Below are positions 1 through 8,547 of a DNA stretch of 64,000 nucleotides, piece after piece (the stretch's first letter is position 1; every line of letters starts with the position of its first letter). This stretch comes from Corynebacterium pygosceleis (GTDB taxonomy: Bacteria > Actinomycetota > Actinomycetes > Mycobacteriales > Mycobacteriaceae). Made by a program: the position numbers and the translations under genes. The stretch lies in NCBI RefSeq assembly GCF_016595275.2, contig NZ_JAENIQ020000002.1, positions 620,001 to 684,000 of the forward strand, read 5' to 3'. The notes under the pieces are model-generated. The model had not been told where the DNA came from, did not search any database, and saw only the letters and a program-made list of their open reading frames with translations.

Positions 1-369
1 CAGGACCTGCGCGATGCCGGTTGCGACATCCTGACGATCACCCAGTATCTCCGGCCGGGTCCGATGTATCACCCCATCGAACGGTGGGTGAAGCCGGAGG
101 AATTCCTCGAGCACGCGGATGCGGCGAAGGAGATGGGGTTCACCGGGGTCATGTCCGGTCCACTGGTCCGTTCCTCCTACCGTGCCGGACGTCTCTACGC
201 CCAGACCATCGAGGCCCGCGGCGAGGAGCTGCCGGAGAATCTCGCGCATCTGAAGGAGACGACGGAGGGCACCACGGCACAGGAGGCGTCCAGCCTCCTC
301 GGCAAGTACGGGGCCTCCCAGGACACTCCGGTGCAGAGCTTCGCGCCGTTCCAGCGCACCGGCTGCTGA
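1..369 (+). CDS. lipA: Lipoyl synthase, C-terminal part (partial)
   Basis: The reading frame is open from the first base and ends at TGA 367-369, so only the last 122 residues are present. The segment [10 protein letters not shown] followed by RWVKPEEF and a conserved Ser-rich [11 protein letters not shown] stretch is typical of the C-terminal half of LipA. This is the radical-SAM enzyme that inserts two sulfurs into the octanoyl chain on lipoyl domains. The CxxxCxxC cluster site lies outside the window. AceE further along in this window belongs to a complex that needs the lipoate product. The identity is clear from the motif block. Confidence 0.93.
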   Translation, partial: QDLRDAGCDILTITQYLRPGPMYHPIERWVKPEEFLEHADAAKEMGFTGVMSGPLVRSSYRAGRLYAQTIEARGEELPENLAHLKETTEGTTAQEASSLLGKYGASQDTPVQSFAPFQRTGC

Positions 370-435
370 GTCTTCCGTCCGGTCTCCACGGGGTCGGTGG
401 TCACGTTTCCACCGACATAACCTATTGTTGAGGCC

Positions 436-1209
436 ATGGCAGACGAGAAGAAGGCGGCCGCCAAGGCCGCGATGAAGGAAGAGAAGGCCGCGAAGCGCGC
501 CAGGCGCAGGGAGACACGCACCCAGCTGTGGCAGGCGTTCAACATGCTGCGGAAGCAGGACAAGATGTTCCTGCCCCTGGTACTGCTCGCCATCCTCGGG
601 CTCGGCCTCGTCGGATTCCTCATCGGTCTCCTCTGGGGTGGACAGTGGTTCATGCTTCCCATCGGGCTCATCTTCGGTGTGCTCGCCGCCCTGTGGATCT
701 TCACCAACAGGCTGCAGAAGTCGGTCTACAGCCGTGCGGAGGGCCAGCCGGGCGCCGCCGGATGGGCGCTGGAGAATCTGCGCAGCGGTGTCGGCATGGT
801 GTGGAAGACCCACACCGCGGTCGCCGCCACCACGCAGATGGACGCCGTGCACCGTGTCGTCGGTGTCTGCGGCATCGTTCTCGTCGGGGAAGGCGAGAAA
901 CGGCGTTTGAAGCCGCTCATCGCCCAGCAGCGCCGGCGTCTCCAGAGGATCGCCAGCCAGTATCCGGTGTACGAGATCTACGTCGGTGACGGTGAGGACG
1001 AGGTGCCCGTCGGCAAGCTCCAGCGTGCGCTCGTCCGGCTTCCGCGCAACATCAAGAAGGACGAGGTTCACTCGCTCTACGCCCGCCTTGAGGCGATGGA
1101 CAACCAGCAGGGAAACCCGGGACTGCCGAAGGGCCCCATTCCGAAGGGTGGTTCCATGTCGGGACTCAACCGTCGGGCCCGCCGCGCCGCAGACCGCAAG
1201 AACAGGTAG
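436..1209 (+). CDS. DUF4191 family membrane protein
   Basis: The protein has 257 residues. It starts with a very Lys/Ala/Glu-rich N-terminus (about residues 1-30). Two hydrophobic segments follow (about 46-68 and 73-90, LPLVLLAILGLGLVGF and a second helix), then a cytoplasmic domain with RRLKPLIAQQRRRLQ and a basic tail. This is the architecture of the actinobacterial DUF4191 family, usually found just after lipA, as here. The function is unknown. The ATG at 436 is the first reasonable start and a strong hairpin terminator follows the stop. The family assignment is confident; no biochemical role can be claimed. Confidence 0.85.
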   Translation: MADEKKAAAKAAMKEEKAAKRARRRETRTQLWQAFNMLRKQDKMFLPLVLLAILGLGLVGFLIGLLWGGQWFMLPIGLIFGVLAALWIFTNRLQKSVYSRAEGQPGAAGWALENLRSGVGMVWKTHTAVAATTQMDAVHRVVGVCGIVLVGEGEKRRLKPLIAQQRRRLQRIASQYPVYEIYVGDGEDEVPVGKLQRALVRLPRNIKKDEVHSLYARLEAMDNQQGNPGLPKGPIPKGGSMSGLNRRARRAADRKNR

Positions 1210-1225
1210 CCACCGACGGTGGACA

Positions 1226-1261
1226 GGCCCCTTCCCCGATCAGGTATCCGGGGAAGGGGCC
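1226..1261 (+). terminator. Rho-independent terminator after the DUF4191 gene
   Basis: Perfect 12-bp arms (1226-1237, GGCCCCTTCCCC, and 1250-1261) enclose a 12-base loop and are followed by a T-rich run (TTCGTTTGT). It sits 16 bp past the stop codon at 1209. Confidence 0.85.
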
Positions 1262-1294
1262 TTCGTTTGTCCCCCCGGACCGGACGGGAACCAC

Positions 1295-1386
1295 ATGTCC
1301 GCAGAACCGCCCTCTTTCAGTCGGGTGACCCCACAGCTGGACCCCACCATATGTCCGAATATGCCCGAACGGCACCCCTCGGACAT
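1295..1386. promoter_or_regulatory. Cluster of ATGTCCG-type repeats upstream of the exporter gene
   Basis: The heptamer ATGTCCG occurs at 1295-1301 and 1351-1357, a one-mismatch copy ATGCCCG at 1361-1367, and the inverted form CGGACAT at 1380-1386. They lie 120-210 bp upstream of the exporter start, in an otherwise empty 300-bp gap. The even 10-bp spacing of two copies suggests a regulator site. No known consensus is matched. Confidence 0.3.
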
Positions 1387-1508
1387 AACCCCAAAGAGAT
1401 GTCTTTTCCCGGGTAACTCCATTATGTGCAACTACCTGCGGATTAATGTGATACTTCCCCTAGTGAACCCGGTTGCAGACCGGACATGACCGGCGGGATC
1501 ATGGAGTT

Positions 1509-3128
1509 GTGCAACTACTCGTCGACAATCAGCTCCTGGCCCTCCTCGTCATCATGTCGATCGGACTGGTCCTCGGCCGGCTCCGGATCGGCGGATTCAG
1601 TCTCGGTGTCGCCGCCGTCCTCTTCGTCGGCATCGGGTTCTCCACCGCCGAACCCGGGATCCAGCTCCCGCCGATCGTCTTCATCATCGGACTCTCCCTC
1701 TTCGTCTACACCATCGGACTGGAGGCCGGACCCGGTTTCTTCCGGTCCATGCGGACCACCGGTGTCCGGCACAATCTGCTCGGCGTCGGCGCGATCCTCC
1801 TCGTCTCACTGATCGCACTCGTCACCGTCCCCCTCCTGGGGATCGGCGGTGCCTCCGGAGCCGGTATGTTCACGGGCGCGATGACCAACACCCCGGCGAT
1901 GGCGGCCGTCGTCGACGCGATACCCGGCATGATCAGTGATCCCGCCCGACTGGTCGAGGTCGTCGAGCTGCCCGTCGTCGCCTACTCCCTCGCCTACCCC
2001 ATCGGTGTTCTCGGCGTGATCCTGTCCGTCGCCATACTCGGCAAAGTCTGGAAGGTCGACCACGACGCCGAGGCGCGGAAAGCCGGTGTGGCCCCGCAGA
2101 AACTCATCACCCGTCGTGTCCGCGTCGAACGGGACGATCTCCCCGAGGTCACCAACCTCAGAAACCGTCTCCACCTCCAGATCATCGTCTCCCGGATCGA
2201 ACACAACGGAAAGCTCTTCCTCCCCGAGCCCGGCGACACGGCGGGTCCCGGTGACATCCTGTCGATCGTGGGGACGACCGAGGAGATCGAACGGGCGGCC
2301 TCCGAAATCGGCGAACTGCTTCCGGGCGACCCCACCCACGACGAACGCCTCGACTACCGCCGGATCTTCGTCTCCACGAGTTCGATGGTCGGCATTCCCC
2401 TGTCGAAACTGAACCCACGCATGCCGGGCATGCTGGTCACCCGGGTGCGACGGGGCGACGTCGACATGGTCGCCACCCCTGACACCGTTCTCCAGCTCGG
2501 AGACCGTGTCCGGGTGGTCAGCACCCACGACCGGATCGACCAGGCGACCAGACTGTTCGGTGACTCCTACAAACGACTCTCCGACATCAACCTGTTGCCG
2601 CTCCTGGCCGGTATGGCGATCGGTGTCCTCATCGGCATGATCCCGCTCCCGTTGCCCGGCGGCATCACCCTGCGGCTCGGTAGCGCCGGCGGCCCACTCG
2701 TCGTCGCACTGATCCTCGGGGCCCTCGGACGGACCGGCCGGATCGTCTGGCAGGTGCCCTACGGCGCGAACCTCGCGCTGCGCCAGTTCGGCATCACCCT
2801 CTTCCTGGCCGGAATCGGCACCACCGCGGGCGCCGGATTCAAGGAGGCCCTCGGGGACCCCGCGACACTGAAGATCATCGCGGGCGGCGCCGTACTGACT
2901 TTCGCTCTCTCCCTGTTCACCCTGTTCATCGGGCACCGGGTGATGCGGATCCCGTTCGGACAGACCGCGGGAATCGTCGCGGGGCTCCAGACACACCCCG
3001 CGGTACTGAGTTACGTCTCCGACCAGACCCGCAACGAGCTTCCCTCCATGGGGTACACCACCGTCTACCCCATGGCGATGGTCGTGAAGATCATCGCCGC
3101 CCAGGCGGTGCTGTTCATCCTGTTGTGA
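1509..3128 (+). CDS. sucE: AspT/YidE-family dicarboxylate exporter (SucE orthologue)
   Basis: About 539 residues. Five or six hydrophobic helices (VYTIGLEAGPGFF, MTNTPAMAAVVDA) come first. A central cytoplasmic part with two RCK/TrkA-C-like segments follows (about 200-370, LHLQIIVSRIEHNGK and LGDRVRVVS). A second helix bundle then carries the partner motif TQTHPAVLSYVSD-like (HPAVLSYVSDQ). This is the aspartate:alanine exchanger family. In C. glutamicum the gene at this place between lipA and glnA is the succinate exporter SucE. I chose the GTG at 1509 because the family begins close to the LLVDNQLLALLV helix; an ATG at 1473 adds 12 unlikely residues. Substrate is inferred from synteny. Confidence 0.87.
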   Translation: MQLLVDNQLLALLVIMSIGLVLGRLRIGGFSLGVAAVLFVGIGFSTAEPGIQLPPIVFIIGLSLFVYTIGLEAGPGFFRSMRTTGVRHNLLGVGAILLVSLIALVTVPLLGIGGASGAGMFTGAMTNTPAMAAVVDAIPGMISDPARLVEVVELPVVAYSLAYPIGVLGVILSVAILGKVWKVDHDAEARKAGVAPQKLITRRVRVERDDLPEVTNLRNRLHLQIIVSRIEHNGKLFLPEPGDTAGPGDILSIVGTTEEIERAASEIGELLPGDPTHDERLDYRRIFVSTSSMVGIPLSKLNPRMPGMLVTRVRRGDVDMVATPDTVLQLGDRVRVVSTHDRIDQATRLFGDSYKRLSDINLLPLLAGMAIGVLIGMIPLPLPGGITLRLGSAGGPLVVALILGALGRTGRIVWQVPYGANLALRQFGITLFLAGIGTTAGAGFKEALGDPATLKIIAGGAVLTFALSLFTLFIGHRVMRIPFGQTAGIVAGLQTHPAVLSYVSDQTRNELPSMGYTTVYPMAMVVKIIAAQAVLFILL

Positions 3129-3156
3129 CCCCTGCCGCAGGCACCGCCCGAAACAT

Positions 3157-3210
3157 GAGGGGCGTGTTCCCGCCTCCCCCGGTAACGGGGGAGGCGGGAA
3201 CACGCCCCTC
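3157..3210. terminator. Bidirectional terminator between exporter and RDD gene
   Basis: A perfect 25-bp inverted repeat (3157-3181 and 3186-3210) with a 4-base loop lies between two convergent genes. It begins GAGGGGCGTGTTCCCG. The T-run on the plus side is weak, so it may mainly act as a stem block. Confidence 0.75.
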
Positions 3211-3237
3211 TGTCGTCGCTGTTCTCCGTTTTCCCCG

Positions 3238-3714
3238 TCAGCCGAGAATCACCGCTGTTCCGGTCACCCGGTCGTGGAGCCCGCGACCGTCGGAATCGAC
3301 GAGCACCGGCGGGAAGATGAACACGGTGAGAACCGCCCGGACCAGGGCCCTGACGAATCCGACACGCTGGTCGGGGCGGTCGATGCGGGCCACCCCCATC
3401 TTCATCATCGCCTGCCCCGGGGTACGGGCGAACAGGGTCACCGAAATGACGCTGATGATGAAGAACATCAGCAACTCGACGGTGGCGAACCCCCCGAGCT
3501 CATCCGTCATCGAGGTGACGATCACGGTGGTGAGCATGGCCACGATCCAGTCGAGGGCGATTCCGCCGACCCGGCGCATGACGCTGGCCAGTGCACCGTA
3601 GCCCTCCTCGGGCAGGCCGAGGCGCTCACCGGGCCATTTCGCCGGTGAAAGCGGGTCTTCGTTCTCTGCGGGAATCTGCGGTCCATCGAGCCAACTGTGT
3701 TTGTCGCGTGCCAT
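3238..3714 (-). CDS. RDD family membrane protein
   Basis: 158 residues. The polar N-terminus (about 1-40) is followed by a first helix containing the family signature R-R-x-G-G-I-A-L-D-W (about 47-66). Two further hydrophobic stretches follow (VELLMFFIISVISVTLF and ALVRAVLTVFIFPPVL), with the conserved R-T-P-G-Q between them and the end motif LHDRVTGT. The RDD family has small three-helix membrane proteins of mostly unknown role, some linked to ion homeostasis. The gene is convergent with the exporter and divergent from glnA, so its promoter shares the 3715-3942 gap. Confidence 0.85.
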   Translation of the reverse strand: MARDKHSWLDGPQIPAENEDPLSPAKWPGERLGLPEEGYGALASVMRRVGGIALDWIVAMLTTVIVTSMTDELGGFATVELLMFFIISVISVTLFARTPGQAMMKMGVARIDRPDQRVGFVRALVRAVLTVFIFPPVLVDSDGRGLHDRVTGTAVILG

Positions 3715-3942
3715 GCCCCTAACTTAGCGCCCGCACGGTGCACCTGCGCACAGGGTGTGGGTTATGGTCGCGCGACAGATACTGGGTACAGTGGGGGCAT
3801 ATGTGAGCAGCTTCCGGCAGTGACTGCCGTTCAACCTGTCGTCCAGAACCACGACAGCCACCCCGGTTTCCGTTCATGTCAGAGATCATCCGAGACGATC
3901 ACGCACCCGGTACCCTGAACCGGCCCGCTATTAGGAGTCACC

Positions 3943-5379
3943 GTGGCATTTGAAACCACAGAAGACGTCACCAAGTTCATCGCCGACGAGAACATCGAGT
4001 TCGTCGACATCCGATTCACCGATGTTCCCGGAATCGAGCAGCACTTCACCATTCCGGCCTCGATGTTCGATGAAGACGCGGTCGAGGAGGGCCTCGCCTT
4101 CGACGGTTCCTCGGTCCGTGGATTCACCACCATCGATGAATCCGACATGAACCTCCTCCCGGATCTCGCGACCGCCGTGGTCGATCCGTTCCGCAAGGCC
4201 AAGACGCTGAACATGAAGTTCTTCGTCCATGACCCCTTCACCCGTGAGCCGTTCTCCCGCGATCCGCGTAACGTCGCACGCAAGGCCGAGGAGTACCTCA
4301 CCTCCACCGGCATCGCCGACACCTGCTTCTTCGGCGCCGAGGCCGAGTTCTACATCTTCGACAAGGTGTCCTACGCCACCGACACGAACTCGGGCTTCTA
4401 CCACCTCGATTCCGTCGAGGGCTGGTGGAACCGCGGTGAAGAGGAGAATCTCGACGGCACCCCGAACCTCGGGTACAAGACCCGCATGAAGGGCGGCTAC
4501 TTCCCCGTCGCCCCCTACGACCACGCCCAGGACCTCCGCGACGACATGTGCCGGAACCTCGCGAAGTGCGGGTTCTCCCTGGAGCGCGCACACCACGAGG
4601 TCGGCACCGGTGGACAGCAGGAGATCAACTACAAGTTCAACACCCTCCTGCACGCAGCGGATGATCTCCAGAGCTTCAAGTACATCATCAAGAACACCGC
4701 GTTCCAGCAGGGCAAGTCCGTGACGTTCATGCCGAAGCCCCTGGCCGGCGACAACGGTTCCGGCATGCACGCCCACCAGTCCCTGTGGAAGGACGGCAAG
4801 CCGCTGTTCCACGATGAGTCCGGGTACGCCGGCCTCTCCGACATGGCCCGCTACTACATCGGCGGCATCCTGCACCACGCCGGTGCCGTTCTCGCGTTCA
4901 CCAACCCGACGCTGAACTCCTACCACCGTCTGGTCCCGGGCTTCGAGGCTCCCATCAACCTCGTCTACTCACAGCGCAACCGGTCCGCCGCCGTGCGCAT
5001 CCCGATCACCGGCTCGAACCCGAAGGCCAAGCGCATCGAGTTCCGCGCACCGGACCCGTCCGGCAACCCCTACCTCGGATTCGCGGCGATGATGCTCGCC
5101 GGCCTCGACGGCATCAAGAACCGCATCGAACCGCACGCACCCGTCGACAAGGACCTCTACGAGCTGCCCCCGGAGGAGGCCGCCAGCATCCCGCAGGCAC
5201 CGACCTCCCTCGAGGCCTCCCTGAAGGAGCTGGAGCGCGACCACGACTTCCTCACCGAGGGCGACGTGTTCACCGATGATCTCATCGACACGTACATCAA
5301 GTTCAAGTACGACAACGAGATCACCCCGGTCCGCCTGCGCCCCACCCCGCAGGAATTCGAGATGTACTACGACTGCTAG
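3943..5379 (+). CDS. glnA: Glutamine synthetase type I
   Basis: 478 residues, normal length for GSI-beta. It makes glutamine from glutamate, ammonia and ATP as a dodecamer in the cytoplasm. Visible family blocks are [12 protein letters not shown], the catalytic-site [22 protein letters not shown], the ATP-binding [15 protein letters not shown] and the glutamate-binding [13 protein letters not shown]. Tyr406 in the DLYELPPEE block is the adenylylation site, and the modifying enzyme GlnE is encoded at 17,447-20,566. Translation starts at GTG 3943 with TAGGAG at 3930-3935. Transcription is probably nitrogen controlled (AmtR in C. glutamicum), but I could not find a convincing AmtR box. Confidence 0.97.
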   Translation: MAFETTEDVTKFIADENIEFVDIRFTDVPGIEQHFTIPASMFDEDAVEEGLAFDGSSVRGFTTIDESDMNLLPDLATAVVDPFRKAKTLNMKFFVHDPFTREPFSRDPRNVARKAEEYLTSTGIADTCFFGAEAEFYIFDKVSYATDTNSGFYHLDSVEGWWNRGEEENLDGTPNLGYKTRMKGGYFPVAPYDHAQDLRDDMCRNLAKCGFSLERAHHEVGTGGQQEINYKFNTLLHAADDLQSFKYIIKNTAFQQGKSVTFMPKPLAGDNGSGMHAHQSLWKDGKPLFHDESGYAGLSDMARYYIGGILHHAGAVLAFTNPTLNSYHRLVPGFEAPINLVYSQRNRSAAVRIPITGSNPKAKRIEFRAPDPSGNPYLGFAAMMLAGLDGIKNRIEPHAPVDKDLYELPPEEAASIPQAPTSLEASLKELERDHDFLTEGDVFTDDLIDTYIKFKYDNEITPVRLRPTPQEFEMYYDC

Positions 5380-5385
5380 ACCACA

Positions 5386-5424
5386 CAACCCCTGGACATA
5401 GCGTTTTCGCTGGTCCAGGGGTTG
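5386..5424 (+). terminator. Hairpin just after glnA
   Basis: Perfect 12-bp arms (5386-5397 CAACCCCTGGAC and 5413-5424) start 7 bp past the glnA stop. There is no T-tract after the stem, so termination may rely on this together with the next hairpin at 5477. Confidence 0.55.
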
Positions 5425-5476
5425 ACCATGTAGTTCGCATCCCCCCACTTCTCACCGGAATGATACGGGGCGAAAT

Positions 5477-5505
5477 GCGGGCCAGAGCGCTGTGCTCTGG
5501 CCCGC
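5477..5505 (+). terminator. Second hairpin downstream of glnA
   Basis: Perfect 12-bp arms (5477-5488 GCGGGCCAGAGC and 5494-5505) have a 5-base loop and are followed by a pyrimidine-rich tail (CTTCTGCCTCT). Likely the main terminator of the glnA transcript. Confidence 0.6.
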
Positions 5506-5630
5506 CTTCTGCCTCTGGTCCCGGCCTCGCACGAGACGCGGTGTGTGGCTCCCGTGGGGTCCGGACTCGGACAGTACGGGTGAACACCGACTGTCCTCGA
5601 CGGAGTCCGGACACCGGTAGCCTGGCGGGC

Positions 5631-6440
5631 ATGGTGACCTACACGCACTCGTGGAAGCCACGGAACCAGGATGCCGTCATCGCCACCAGCCGGATGATCA
5701 CGGCGATCGACGGCTGCTCCCCCATCTCGTCGGCGGACGGGTCCGCCGAACGGGTCTCCGATTTCGCCGCGACCTTCGCGGAGAACCTCGCCGCCGCGGT
5801 GTCGGATCCGGACGATGTGCGAGGAGAGATCGCGACGGCCCTGCGGACCACGCAGAACCGGTGCGGCGACCACGGGGTGACCGCCACGCTGGCACTCGCC
5901 GTCTGGGACGCGGAGAACCTCGCGGTGGCGGTCATCGGCGACAGCCCGGTCGTCATCGAGCTGGCCGGGGAGCACACCGCGGTGATCATCACCGACCCCG
6001 CCTATGACGGCCACGAGGACGCGGCTCTCACCCGGGTCAGGGAGGCTCTGGACCAAGGCCTGCCGGCTTCCCGGGCGTACACATCGGCGCGACCGCTCCT
6101 GGCCGCTGACAGGGCGGCCAGGAACACCCGCGGGGGGCGGTGGATCATCTCGGACTTCACCCCCGCGGAAGACATCGCCGCGCGGATCACGGTGCGCACG
6201 TTCCCGACTGGATCGGTGTCGCGGGTCTCCGCGTGCACCGACGGCATGAGCCGGATCGTCGAACTACTCGGGGCGCTCACCTACCCGGAGCTCTTCGACC
6301 GGGTGCAGGCCGGCGCCGGGGACGAACTGGTCTCGATCATCGATGAACTGGAAGATGACGACCCGGAAGGGGCGAGGTTGCCCCGATTCTCCAGACGCGA
6401 CGACATGAGCGCCGCGATCGGTGTGCCGGGCACGACCTAG
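5631..6440 (+). CDS. PP2C-like protein phosphatase domain protein
   Basis: 269 residues. Motifs of the PP2C metal-dependent Ser/Thr phosphatase fold appear in order: NQDAV (about 11-15), AIDGCS (about 25-30), VIGDSP (about 102-107), CTDGMS (about 202-207) and a late DDMSA. The acidic residues of these motifs normally bind Mn/Mg. Overall the protein is short and divergent, so activity is inferred, not certain. The ATG at 5631 is the start next to the first conserved motif; the open frame upstream lacks family similarity. It stands alone between glnA and a convergent broken gene whose stop codon overlaps its own (6437-6440). Confidence 0.6.
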   Translation: MVTYTHSWKPRNQDAVIATSRMITAIDGCSPISSADGSAERVSDFAATFAENLAAAVSDPDDVRGEIATALRTTQNRCGDHGVTATLALAVWDAENLAVAVIGDSPVVIELAGEHTAVIITDPAYDGHEDAALTRVREALDQGLPASRAYTSARPLLAADRAARNTRGGRWIISDFTPAEDIAARITVRTFPTGSVSRVSACTDGMSRIVELLGALTYPELFDRVQAGAGDELVSIIDELEDDDPEGARLPRFSRRDDMSAAIGVPGTT

Positions 6441-6747
6441 TTGGTGATCGGGTCGGGGATATGCCCACCGATGTCACCGATCTCCACCCTGCCGTCGTTC
6501 CCCAGATCGTCGAAGATATCCATCCCGGAAGGCCCACCGCGATCATCAACCAGCCGACCGCGAGCCGACCCTGGGCAGCCATGACAACGGCATCTCCCGG
6601 ACTCACGTGGCATACCTCGCGGACGAACGGATCCCCGGTCCCCGGCGGACGCCCGGGGCCGCCGGATATCACCGACTCATCATCCACGAATTCGGAGAAC
6701 GGGCCCGGGCACCGGTCAGCTTCATTCGAAGTGCCGGAGCCCGACAT
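6437..6747 (-). pseudogene. Small gene broken by an 11-bp tandem duplication
   Basis: Starting at ATG 6747 (behind a GGGGAGG site) a GC3-rich frame runs to about 6571. It then continues in another frame as RLVDDRGGPSGMDIFDDL and ends HIPDPITN at a stop at 6437-6439. The octamer AGCCGACC occurs at 6552-6559 and again at 6563-6570. Removing one 11-bp unit joins the two frames perfectly and gives a 99-residue protein. The product is not recognised and has no obvious membrane segment once the frame is repaired. It is convergent with the PP2C-like gene. It could be a null allele, a phase-variable locus or a sequencing error. Confidence 0.6.
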
Positions 6748-6840
6748 CACCCTCCCCTAACCTACGGTGCCGTATCCTGGGGGTGTGCCCGGCACGGGCG
6801 CACCGACCCACACACCCCAGGTTCAAGGATTGATGACGAC

Positions 6841-7440
6841 ATGAACACCCACGAAGCGCATGTCACCCAGCGGATTTCCGGGGAAGAATGCGCCACCCGC
6901 GGCATCGACTTCGACTTCACCACCGAGACCCGCGACCGGGCCGCCGCACTGAGGGACGCCACAGCGGCGGCGGCCGCCGCCCGGGGTGTCGAACCGTCGG
7001 AGCTGGCGCTCAGGATCTTCGACGAGACTCCCCTCGACGACTCGGGTTCGGTGGTGGTCCGTGTCTACCGTGATCCCGAGGACGACCACCTGGACCTGCG
7101 GAACCTCATGGTTCCACGTCTCACCCGGGCACTCGGCGACCGGGGACTCGTCGCCGCACTGCGTGAGGTCAGCGGAGCCGGTGACGGGGAACTCATCGTC
7201 ACGATGGCACTTCCCGATGACCGGCTGTCGGACTGCCTCGCACAGATCGCCGACGGCGCAGCGGTCGTTTTCGCCATGCTCGACAACGGGCGTGTGCGGT
7301 GGCGCGTGTTCACGGACGAACCCGGCGCGCCCACCGTGGAATCCCTCGATCTGACTCCGGCGCATCCTCTCGGTGAGTTGGTCCGGGTCACGGCCCGGGC
7401 CGAGGACGGGCGGGGGCTGCTGGCGGTTTCCGGGCGCTGA
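6841..7440 (+). CDS. Conserved hypothetical protein, 199 residues
   Basis: The acidic soluble protein is not recognised. It has an Ala-rich helix (about 35-50), a segment VVVRVYRDPEDDHLDLRNL (about 72-90) with two-strand beta character, and a C-terminal part ending LGELVRVTARAEDGRG. No signal peptide or membrane segment is visible. ATG 6841 is preferred because upstream codons in this frame lie in the promoter region of the divergent broken gene. It is followed after 42 bp by the nucleoside hydrolase gene on the same strand, so the two may be cotranscribed. Confidence 0.6.
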   Translation: MNTHEAHVTQRISGEECATRGIDFDFTTETRDRAAALRDATAAAAAARGVEPSELALRIFDETPLDDSGSVVVRVYRDPEDDHLDLRNLMVPRLTRALGDRGLVAALREVSGAGDGELIVTMALPDDRLSDCLAQIADGAAVVFAMLDNGRVRWRVFTDEPGAPTVESLDLTPAHPLGELVRVTARAEDGRGLLAVSGR

Positions 7441-7482
7441 CCCGTCTCCCCCACGTACCATCGGGGATCAGGAGGCGGGGTG

Positions 7483-8466
7483 ATGGCACACCCCACCGAT
7501 GCTGAGCTGCGACAGACAGGGTGGAACACCATGGCACGAAAAATCATCCTCGACTGCGATCCCGGACACGATGACGCGGTTGCACTGGTACTCGCGGTCG
7601 GTGACCCGGGCATAGATCTCGTCGGTGTGACCACCGTCGGAGGTAACCAGACACTGGACAAGGTGACGCGCAACGCTCTCGCCGTTCTCCAGGTCGCCGG
7701 TCGACCCGAGATCCCGGTGTACGCGGGTTGTGCTCGACCGCTGGTGCGGGAGGGTGCGGTCGCGGCTCACGTCCACGGCGAATCCGGTCTGGACGGGGTC
7801 GAGCTGCCCGAGATCACGGGGGAGGTCGCGGACGGGCACGCCGTCGACTTCATCATCGACACGGTCATGTCCTCGGATCCCGGCACGATCACCCTCGTCC
7901 CGATCGGCCCCCTGACGAACATCGCGATGGCGGTCCGCAAGGAACCGCGGATCGTCGGACGTGTCCGTGAGGTGGTGCTCATGGGTGGTGGCTACAGGAC
8001 GGGCAACTGCACGGCGGTCGCCGAATTCAACGTGCACACCGATCCGGAGGCCGCACACATCGTGTTCAACGAGGACTGGCCGGTGACGATGGTGGGGCTC
8101 GACCTCACCCATCAGGCGCTCGCGACGTCTGAGATCGAGGAGGAACTCCGGGCACTCGACAGTGACACCGGGCGTTTCCTGCTGGGGCTCTTCGGTTTCT
8201 TCCGCCGGGCGTACCGGGACAATCAGGGATTCGATGACCCACCGGTGCACGACCCCTGTGCGGTCGCGTATCTCATCGACCCCGAGGTGATGACGACCCG
8301 GACGGTTCCCGTCGATGTGGAGTTGAACGGATCGTTGACCGCCGGAATGACCGTCGCGGATTTCCGGGAGCCCGTTCCGGAGGGATGCAGAACGAAGGTC
8401 GCCGTGGACCTGGACCACAGGAGGTTCTGGGATCTCGTGATCGCCGCGGTCGCCGCCGTCGATTAG
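7483..8466 (+). CDS. Inosine-uridine preferring nucleoside hydrolase family protein
   Basis: About 327 residues. The N-terminal DCDPGHDDAVAL motif supplies the aspartates that hold the catalytic calcium. VVLMGGGY (about 165), EFNVHTDPEAA and a late HDPCAVAYL segment are the other family signatures. These enzymes hydrolyse the N-glycosidic bond of ribonucleosides for purine and pyrimidine salvage. A strong AGGAGG at 7470-7475 supports ATG 7483 (or GTG 7480). The family core itself begins at ATG 7531, which is the alternative start. The MFS transporter downstream could be functionally linked but no direct evidence shows this. Confidence 0.88.
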   Translation: MAHPTDAELRQTGWNTMARKIILDCDPGHDDAVALVLAVGDPGIDLVGVTTVGGNQTLDKVTRNALAVLQVAGRPEIPVYAGCARPLVREGAVAAHVHGESGLDGVELPEITGEVADGHAVDFIIDTVMSSDPGTITLVPIGPLTNIAMAVRKEPRIVGRVREVVLMGGGYRTGNCTAVAEFNVHTDPEAAHIVFNEDWPVTMVGLDLTHQALATSEIEEELRALDSDTGRFLLGLFGFFRRAYRDNQGFDDPPVHDPCAVAYLIDPEVMTTRTVPVDVELNGSLTAGMTVADFREPVPEGCRTKVAVDLDHRRFWDLVIAAVAAVD

Positions 8467-8547
8467 CAGTTCCGTGTCCCCCTGAAGCTCCCCCTGCACA
8501 CCCCATCCGGAACCGGTGCGGGGTCTCCTCGCTCTATTGTCTTCCCT

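Noticed and set aside
1806..3203. 465-residue minus-strand frame opposite sucE
   Set aside because: Asp/Gly/Gln/His-rich composition of an antisense frame in GC-rich DNA; the plus strand encodes a well-conserved transporter.
3715..3942. AmtR box in the glnA promoter
   Set aside because: I looked for the inverted TCTATAGA-type motif and found no acceptable match, so no site is reported.
3931..4926. 331-residue minus-strand open frame opposite glnA
   Set aside because: It is the antisense mirror of a clearly conserved enzyme, has Val/Gly/Glu-rich shadow composition and no ribosome site.
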